Source: Streptomyces sp. TLI_105
GTDB lineage: Bacteria; Actinomycetota; Actinomycetes; Streptomycetales; Streptomycetaceae
Assembly: GCF_900105415.1 (NCBI RefSeq)
Contig: NZ_FNSM01000001.1
Coordinates: 2,766,501-2,830,500, forward strand
DNA length: 64,000 nt
Direction: 5' to 3'
This document shows positions 59,102-64,000 of the stretch, piece by piece. Position 1 is the first letter of the stretch. Each line of letters begins with the position of its first letter. The translations under genes were made by a program, and so were the position numbers. Under the pieces are notes generated by a model, which worked only from the letters and a program-made list of their open reading frames with translations, did not search any database and had not been told where the DNA came from.

Positions 59102-59887
59102 GTGGAAGTTGTCATCGTCAAGGACGCCAAGGCCGGCGGCGAGCTCATCGCGGACGGCATCGCCGACCTCCTGCGCAGCAAGCCTGACGCGCTGCTCGGC
59201 GTGGCCACGGGCTCCACCCCGATCCCGATCTACGACGCCCTGGTCGCCCGGGTCTCCGCCGGCGCCGTGGACGTCTCCCGGGCCCGGATCGCCCAGCTCG
59301 ACGAGTACGTCGGCCTGCCCGCGGGGCACCCGGAGTCGTACCGCTCCACCGTGCTCCGCCAGGTCGTCGAGCCGCTCGGGCTCTCCCCGGAGGCCTTCAT
59401 GGGTCCCGACGGCTCCGCCGAGGACGTCCTGGCGGCCTGCGAGGCCTACGACAAGGCGCTGGCCGAGGCCGGCGGCGTGGATCTGCAGATCCTCGGCATC
59501 GGCACCGACGGGCACATCGGCTTCAACGAGCCGTGCTCCTCGCTCGCCTCCCGCACCCGGATCAAGACGCTCACCGAGCAGACCCGCGTCGACAACGCCC
59601 GCTTCTTCGACGACGACATCGAGCAGGTGCCGCACCACGTCATCACCCAGGGCATCGGCACCATCCTGGAGGCCCGTCACCTGGTGCTGCTCGCCACCGG
59701 CGAGGGCAAGGCCGAGGCCGTGGCGCAGACCGTCGAGGGCCCCGTGGCGGCGCTCGTGCCGGCCTCCGCGCTGCAGCTGCACCCGCACGCCACGGTCGTG
59801 GTGGACGAGGCCGCCGCCTCCAAGCTGAAGCTCGCGGACTACTTCCGCCACACCTTCGCGAACAAGCCCGCCTGGCAGGGCATCTAG
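59102..59887 (+). CDS. nagB: Glucosamine-6-phosphate deaminase
   Basis: NagB turns GlcN-6-P into fructose-6-P and ammonia, the last step from chitin to glycolysis. The 261-aa protein has the sugar-isomerase fold: LLGVATGSTPIPIYDALV, IAQLDEYVGLPAGHPESYR (catalytic Asp/Glu), ILGIGTDGHIGFNEP and VLLATGEGKAEAV. The start is GTG 59102. The dre site just upstream ties it to DasR, whose inducer GlcN-6-P is the enzyme's own substrate. A 46-nt palindromic terminator follows, and dasD converges from the other side. Confidence 0.97.
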   Translation: MEVVIVKDAKAGGELIADGIADLLRSKPDALLGVATGSTPIPIYDALVARVSAGAVDVSRARIAQLDEYVGLPAGHPESYRSTVLRQVVEPLGLSPEAFMGPDGSAEDVLAACEAYDKALAEAGGVDLQILGIGTDGHIGFNEPCSSLASRTRIKTLTEQTRVDNARFFDDDIEQVPHHVITQGIGTILEARHLVLLATGEGKAEAVAQTVEGPVAALVPASALQLHPHATVVVDEAAASKLKLADYFRHTFANKPAWQGI

Positions 59888-59894
59888 GACCCGT

Positions 59895-59940
59895 ACGGAG
59901 AGGGGCCCGGTACCTGTCCAGGTACCGGGCCCCTCTCCGT
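59895..59940. terminator. 46-nt near-perfect palindrome, bidirectional terminator nagB/dasD
   Basis: Two 22-base arms (ACGGAGAGGGGCCCGGTACCTG and complement, given here in part) pair around TC. It is followed by a direct repeat whose first unit overlaps the right arm. It probably stops nagB and dasD transcripts. Confidence 0.92.
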
Positions 59941-59984
59941 CCCGCGCAGGTCTCCGTCCCGCGCAGGTCTCCGTCTCGCTCAGG
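59934..59984. repeat. Three 17-bp tandem repeats across the dasD stop codon
   Basis: TCTCCGTCCCGCGCAGG occurs at 59934 and 59951, and a slightly changed copy at 59968. The dasD stop (TGA, 59980-59982) is in the third unit. Confidence 0.9.
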
Positions 59985-61503
59985 CGCCGGTTCCGACGAC
60001 GGCCTCGGCGGCGGCGCGGCCGCAGACCCGGGCCGCGCCGTGCGTGGCGATGTGCAGGGCCCCGCGGGGCTCCGCCTCGTCGAGGCCCATCTCGACCACG
60101 ACGGTGTCGGGGCGGGCCGCGAGGAGGCCGTCCAGGGCCCGGGTCATCCAGGGGTGCCGGTGGGCGTCCCGTACGACCGCCACGATCCGCCGCTCCCCCG
60201 CGGCGGCCAGGACGGCGTCCACGGACGACTCGCCGTACGAGCCGCTCTCCGTGCCGGGCAGCAGGCGCTCCAGCTCGGCCGTGATGCCCCAGGGCGTCTC
60301 GTCACCGACCGCGAAGTTGGCGACCGGGGTGAAGGAGGCCACGTAGGGAGCGCCGGTCATCGGCGTGTACGGCCGCTCCCCCCGGGTCACCTTCAGGGCC
60401 CGGCGGGCCGCGACGAGTCCGATGTCGGTGCCGGGCGCGGTCCCCTCCTGCGCTGCCGCGCCCGACACCGATCCAGCCCCCCTGGCCCGGTGCGCCTGGG
60501 TCCAGGCCGCCAGGGCGCGCACGCGCGCCGCGGCGTCGGCCAGCCGCTCCTCGGGCAGTTCACCGGTCCGTACCGCGTCGACGAGGGCGTCTCGCAGCCG
60601 CAGCACGGTGTCCTCGTCGCACAGCCCGCCGCCGACGCAGATGGCGTCGGCGCCCGCGGCGATCGCGAGGACGGATCCGCGCTCGATGCCGTACGTCGCC
60701 GCGACGGCCTGCATCTCCATGCCGTCGGTGACGATCAGCCCCTCGAAGCCCAGCTCCTGACGCAGCAGACCGGTGAGGATCTGCGGGCTCAGGGTGGCCG
60801 GACGGTGGGGGTCGAGCGCGGAGAGCAGAATATGCGCGCTCATGACCGCTTTGGTACCCGCGGCGACGGCCGCGCGGAAAGGTACCAGCTCACGGGCGTG
60901 CAGTGTGGCGAGGTCCACATCGATCCGGGGCAGCGCGTCGTGCGAATCGACGTTGGTGTCGCCGTGTCCGGGGAAGTGCTTGGTGCAGGCCGCGACCCCG
61001 ACGCCCTGGAGGCCGTCGACGTACGCCACGGTGTGCCGGGCGACCAGGTCCGGGTCCGGGCCGAAGGAGCGGACGCCGATGACCGGGTTCTCGGCGTTGG
61101 AGTTGACGTCCGCCGAGGGCGCCCAGTTCAGGTCGACGCCGCACTCCACGAGCCGGCGGCCCAGCTCGCGGGCGACGGCCCGGGTGAGCTCGACGTCGTC
61201 GACGCTGCCCAGCGCGTAGTTGCCGGGGAAGGACGAGCCCTGCTTGACCTCCAGGCGGGTGACGTCCCCGCCCTCCTCGTCGATGGCGACGAGGACGTCG
61301 TCCCGCTCGGCGCGCAGCCGCGCGGTGAGGGCGGCGAGCTGCTCGGGGTCGGCGATGTTCCGGCCGAAGAGTCCGACCGAGGAGAGGCCCTCGCCGATGC
61401 GGCGGAGCAGCCAGTCGGGGGCGGTGGTGCCGGCGAAGCCGGGCTGGAGGACCGTGAGCGCGTCACGGGTCAGGGTGTCCGAGCCGTGTACGAGTGTGGT
61501 CAT
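59980..61503 (-). CDS. dasD: Intracellular beta-N-acetylglucosaminidase (GH3, DasD/NagZ-type)
   Basis: The 507-aa enzyme removes GlcNAc from the non-reducing end of chitosaccharides taken up by DasABC. The GH3 barrel carries KHFPGHGDTNVDSHDALP (catalytic Asp/His pair of GlcNAcase-type GH3) and LIVTDGMEMQAV (nucleophile Asp). A second domain (350-507) ends in the family-typical helices. No signal peptide is seen, so it is cytoplasmic, in line with its reported role. It follows dasC by nine bases and is on the same strand as dasB. The ATG at 61503 gives MTTLVHGSD. Activity on muropeptides is possible. Confidence 0.93.
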   Translation of the reverse strand: MTTLVHGSDTLTRDALTVLQPGFAGTTAPDWLLRRIGEGLSSVGLFGRNIADPEQLAALTARLRAERDDVLVAIDEEGGDVTRLEVKQGSSFPGNYALGSVDDVELTRAVARELGRRLVECGVDLNWAPSADVNSNAENPVIGVRSFGPDPDLVARHTVAYVDGLQGVGVAACTKHFPGHGDTNVDSHDALPRIDVDLATLHARELVPFRAAVAAGTKAVMSAHILLSALDPHRPATLSPQILTGLLRQELGFEGLIVTDGMEMQAVAATYGIERGSVLAIAAGADAICVGGGLCDEDTVLRLRDALVDAVRTGELPEERLADAAARVRALAAWTQAHRARGAGSVSGAAAQEGTAPGTDIGLVAARRALKVTRGERPYTPMTGAPYVASFTPVANFAVGDETPWGITAELERLLPGTESGSYGESSVDAVLAAAGERRIVAVVRDAHRHPWMTRALDGLLAARPDTVVVEMGLDEAEPRGALHIATHGAARVCGRAAAEAVVGTGA

Positions 61504-61512
61504 GGGGGTCCG

Positions 61513-62382
61513 TTATCCCTTCACCGCGCCGGCGGTCATGCCGCCGACGGCCTTGCGCTGGAGGAAGAGGAAGACGATGAGCACGGGGAGGGCGAAGAGC
61601 GTGGAGGCGGCCATGGTGGCGCCCCAGTCGCTGCCGAAGGCGGTCTGGAACTGGGTCAGCCAGAGCGTCAGGGTCTGCGACTCCTTCTCCTTGTTCAGCA
61701 TGAGGATCATGGCGAACTCGTTCCAGGCGGTGATGAAGCCGAAGAGCGAGGTCGACATCAGTCCGGGTGCGAGCAGCGGGAAGATCACCTTGCGGAAGGC
61801 CTGGCCGCGGGTGCAGCCGTCGATCTGCGCGGCCTCCTCCAGTTCGACCGGGACGGCGGCGATGAAGCCGCGCAGGGTCCAGATCGTGAAGGGGAGGACC
61901 ATGACGAAGTAGACGAGCGTGAGCATCGGGATGCTGTTGAGCAGGTCGTTCTCACGGGAGATCATGTACATCGCGATGACCATGACCTCCCAGGGGGCCA
62001 TCTGAGCCATCATCACGACGAGGACGATGCCCTTGCGCCCCCTGAACCTGAGGCGGGCGATCGCGAAGCTCGCGGCCAGGGCGACGACCAGCGCGAGCAG
62101 TACGGCGCCGAGGGTGACCGTGAGGCTGTTGGTGACGTACGTCCAGAACAGGTCGACGCCGGTCGCGGTCGTGTAGTTCTCGAACGTCGGGGTGAAGACG
62201 AAGACCGGGTCCTTGGTCATGATCTCGTGCTGCGGCTTCAGCGAGGACGAGAACATCCAGTAGACCGGGAAGACGAACACGGCCGCGAGCACGAGGGCGC
62301 CGAGGTTCTTGGCGACCGCGGCGACGGTGAGCGGCTTCCTGGTGCGCAGCTTCTGCGGAGTCGGGGTGGCGGCGGCGCTCAC
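61513..62382 (-). CDS. dasC: Chitosaccharide ABC transporter permease DasC
   Basis: DasC is one of two permease subunits that import chitobiose-type sugars. The 289-aa protein has six membrane helices and the CUT1 motif EEAAQIDGCTRGQAFRKVIFPLLAPG that contacts the ATPase (MsiK elsewhere). Its N-terminus is basic and soluble (PQKLRTRKPLTVAAVAKN). The start ATG at 62382 overlaps the dasB stop by four bases (ATGA). The gene lies between dasB and dasD, the usual order. No ATPase gene is nearby, which fits the known use of the shared ATPase MsiK. Confidence 0.96.
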   Translation of the reverse strand: MSAAATPTPQKLRTRKPLTVAAVAKNLGALVLAAVFVFPVYWMFSSSLKPQHEIMTKDPVFVFTPTFENYTTATGVDLFWTYVTNSLTVTLGAVLLALVVALAASFAIARLRFRGRKGIVLVVMMAQMAPWEVMVIAMYMISRENDLLNSIPMLTLVYFVMVLPFTIWTLRGFIAAVPVELEEAAQIDGCTRGQAFRKVIFPLLAPGLMSTSLFGFITAWNEFAMILMLNKEKESQTLTLWLTQFQTAFGSDWGATMAASTLFALPVLIVFLFLQRKAVGGMTAGAVKG

Positions 62383-63398
62383 AGCTCCTCCTCCTTCAGG
62401 ATCAGGCGGAAGTAGAAGGACAGGACCGCGATGAGCATCACGATCGTCAGGACGGAGATGGCGGCGGCGACGCCGTAGTGGAACTGTCCGACGCCCTCGA
62501 TGTAGGCGAAGACGGGGAGCGTCTCCGAACCGCGGTCGGGGCCGCCCAGGTTCATGGCGTAGACCTGCGCGAACGCCTTGAAGATCCAGATGATCTCCAG
62601 GAACGTGGTGATCATGAAGAAGGACTTCAGGTTCGGGAAGACCACGGCCCAGAAGGTCCGCCAGCCGCTCGCGCCGTCCATCTTCGCGGCCTCGTACAGC
62701 TCGGAGCCGATGGTGGTCAGGCCGGCGTACATGTTGAGGGCGACGAACGGGACGGAGCCCCAGACGAGCAGGATCAGGACGATGACCAGGGTGGAGAAGC
62801 CGGTCTCGAACCAGTTGTGCTGGTCGTAGCCGGAGAAGCCCAGCGTGCGCATCAGCCAGTTCACGACGCCGAACTGCTCGTCGAAGAGCCAGCGGAAGAC
62901 CGTGACGGAGGCGACGATCGGCATGGCCCAGGCGAACATCAGGGCCAGCGAGAGGACCAGTCGCATCTTCTTGCCGAGGCGGTTGAGCAGCAGGCCGATG
63001 CCCGTGCCGATCGCCATGATGAGGGCGACGTTGACGGCGGTGAAGACGACGCTGCGGACGACGACGGTCCAGAAGTCCGCGTCACCGAGGAGCTCGGTGT
63101 AGTTGTCGAAGCCGGTCCAGACCGTCTCGCGGGTGATGAACTCCTTCCGGTTGAGCTGCTGGAAGGAGAGGATCACGTTGCGGATCAGCGGGTAGAGCAG
63201 CAGCACCGCCATGGACAACAGGGCCGGCGCGACGAGCAGGTAGGGCAGCACCCCGCTGGGCAGGGAGCGTCTGCCGCGTGGAGGCTGAAGGACTTCCTTC
63301 GGGCCCGAAGAGGGTGGCGGAGTCTGCGACTTCCCTGCCGCCCTCCCGGGCGCGTCCTGGGGACCGGCGGTCGCCGTCCCCTGGGAGTCCACGGTCAT
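62379..63398 (-). CDS. dasB: Chitosaccharide ABC transporter permease DasB
   Basis: The 339-aa permease has a long N-terminal disordered tail (1-50, PPRGRRSLPSGV) and six membrane helices of the MalF type, starting LPYLLVAPALLSMAVLLLYPLI. The EAA loop is LYEAAKMDGASGWRTFWAVVFPNLKSF. The GTG/ATG region at 63398 gives MTVDSQG. It overlaps dasC by four bases. The 137-base gap from dasA holds a strong hairpin, which would keep dasB levels below those of the binding protein. Confidence 0.96.
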   Translation of the reverse strand: MTVDSQGTATAGPQDAPGRAAGKSQTPPPSSGPKEVLQPPRGRRSLPSGVLPYLLVAPALLSMAVLLLYPLIRNVILSFQQLNRKEFITRETVWTGFDNYTELLGDADFWTVVVRSVVFTAVNVALIMAIGTGIGLLLNRLGKKMRLVLSLALMFAWAMPIVASVTVFRWLFDEQFGVVNWLMRTLGFSGYDQHNWFETGFSTLVIVLILLVWGSVPFVALNMYAGLTTIGSELYEAAKMDGASGWRTFWAVVFPNLKSFFMITTFLEIIWIFKAFAQVYAMNLGGPDRGSETLPVFAYIEGVGQFHYGVAAAISVLTIVMLIAVLSFYFRLILKEEEL

Positions 63399-63488
63399 GG
63401 TCTTATTCCTCGCGGTTCTGGGGCTCCCGCGCCCACCGGGGCACGGCCCGGGGGAACGGGCCGCTGATCACTGCATCGCTGCGACGCG

Positions 63489-63526
63489 CCGGTGGTGCGG
63501 CCGGTGCGAACCGGCCGCACCACCGG
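63489..63526 (-). terminator. Intercistronic hairpin between dasA and dasB
   Basis: The 17-base arms CCGGTGGTGCGGCCGGT and ACCGGCCGCACCACCGG surround GCGA. It begins ten bases past the dasA stop and lies upstream of dasB. A leaky terminator or mRNA stabiliser of the dasA transcript is likely. Confidence 0.85.
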
Positions 63527-63535
63527 GGCTACGGA

Positions 63536-64000
63536 TTACTGCTGGTTGATGCGCTCGTCGATGACCTTGTCGGCCGCCTCGCCGGCCTTCTTGGCGTCCT
63601 CGCCCTTCAGGACCTTGGTCATGTAGTCCTTGATCGGGTTCGGGGCGGTCTCGACGTTCGCCCAGCCCGGGGTGACCGGGGTGACCTTGCCGGAGGCGGA
63701 CGAGGCCGCCATGGCCTCGGCGAAGGAGCCCGCGGCGGGCTTGAACTGCGCGGAGTCGGTGTTGGGAAGCAGCGCGCCCTCGGTGGCGGCGGCGTACTTC
63801 GTCATGAACTCCTTGCCGGCGGCGAGGGCCAGCCACTCCTTCGCGAGGTCCTTGTTCTTGGAGCGCTCGGCGACGGCCAGGTTCGAGCCGCCGAGGAAGA
63901 CGGAGCCCGGCTTGTCGGCGGTCTTGCCCGGGATCGGGAAGTAGCCGAAGTCGGCGGTCTTGCCGGCCTTCTTCATGGCGTCGATCGCGCCGCCGGCCTC
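63536..64000 (-). CDS. dasA: Chitosaccharide ABC transporter substrate-binding protein DasA, C-terminal part
   Basis: Only the last 154 residues lie in the window; the gene runs off the right edge. They show the C-lobe of a CUT1 sugar-binding lipoprotein: YFPIPGKTADKPGSVFLGGSNLAVAERSKNKDLAKEWLALAAG, then GWANVETAPNPIKDYMTKVLKGED, ending in ERINQQ. Together with dasB, dasC and dasD this identifies DasA, which binds (GlcNAc)2 and longer oligomers. The N-terminal lipobox and the dre site known in its promoter in S. coelicolor are outside the window. Confidence 0.95.
   Translation of the reverse strand, partial: EAGGAIDAMKKAGKTADFGYFPIPGKTADKPGSVFLGGSNLAVAERSKNKDLAKEWLALAAGKEFMTKYAAATEGALLPNTDSAQFKPAAGSFAEAMAASSASGKVTPVTPGWANVETAPNPIKDYMTKVLKGEDAKKAGEAADKVIDERINQQ

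Noticed and set aside
1..64000. CRISPR arrays, insertion sequences, tRNA or rRNA genes, prophage
   Set aside because: No regularly spaced repeat-spacer pattern, transposase or integrase motif, tRNA cloverleaf or rRNA sequence was seen. The tandem repeats found are direct and spacer-free.

Overview
The window is high-G+C actinobacterial chromosome, almost certainly Streptomyces. It carries a WhiB-like protein, snapalysin with its LysR regulator, Ni-superoxide dismutase with SodX, the das/nagB chitosaccharide locus, an actinobacterial Kgd, a HAIR-type operator before lon, and frequent GTG/TTG starts. From memory, the order das-nagB-pdtaS-wblE-sigH-encapsulin-sodN-ABC transporter-malic enzyme-kgd-lon matches the core region around the S. 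coelicolor das locus, so most of the window is conserved backbone. No IS element, integrase, tRNA, rRNA or CRISPR array was seen.

Layout. 0-9.5 kb: the N-terminus of a nitrate/nitrite-sensing (NIT) histidine kinase, a PP2C-like phosphatase, a MarR regulator, a secreted GH25 muramidase, a secreted LPMO behind a DasR-type site, a DUF4240 protein, lon, a GNAT and an emfourin-like lipoprotein. 9.5-16.2 kb: a spermidine-synthase-like protein, an OmpR/HK pair and kgd. 16.2-27.9 kb (accessory): a seven-gene block, all on the minus strand, that combines parts of the FxSxx-COOH peptide systems and the VMAP/MoxR/NB-ARC conflict systems. It holds a Trypco1-like protein, a trypsin/VMAP-C protein, a MoxR ATPase, a SAV_2336-type protein, a 68-aa peptide, a stand-alone HExxH protein and a TIR-like/NB-ARC/TPR protein. 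28-45 kb: small hypotheticals, a DUF4097/PadR operon, a secreted GH5, an MDR oxidoreductase, malic enzyme, a polar amino-acid ABC transporter, sodX/sodN, snpR/snpA, and a DHFR-like/TetR pair. 45-54.8 kb: a polyprenyl synthase plus family 2B encapsulin shell, an amidase, a PLP enzyme, a Na+/H+ antiporter, prsH-sigH and a DAG-kinase-like protein. 54.8-64 kb: wblE, pdtaS, a TetR/SDR pair, nagB, and dasD, dasC, dasB and the 3' end of dasA.

How they connect. Candidate DasR operators (dre) lie before the LPMO, before nagB and between pdtaS and the TetR gene. This links chitin attack outside the cell (LPMO), chitosaccharide uptake (DasABC), trimming (DasD) and deamination/isomerisation of GlcN-6-P (NagB). 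The encapsulin and polyprenyl synthase form a shell/cargo pair with a strong hairpin between them. The 16-28 kb block is the best candidate for an undescribed system: a ribosomal peptide, a candidate alpha-ketoglutarate-type HExxH peptide hydroxylase and NTPase/protease signalling proteins, with no radical-SAM FxsB and no FxSxx tail.

A recurring structural oddity is short tandem repeats (17-39 bp units) sitting on or just past gene 3' ends, four times across the stop codon itself.
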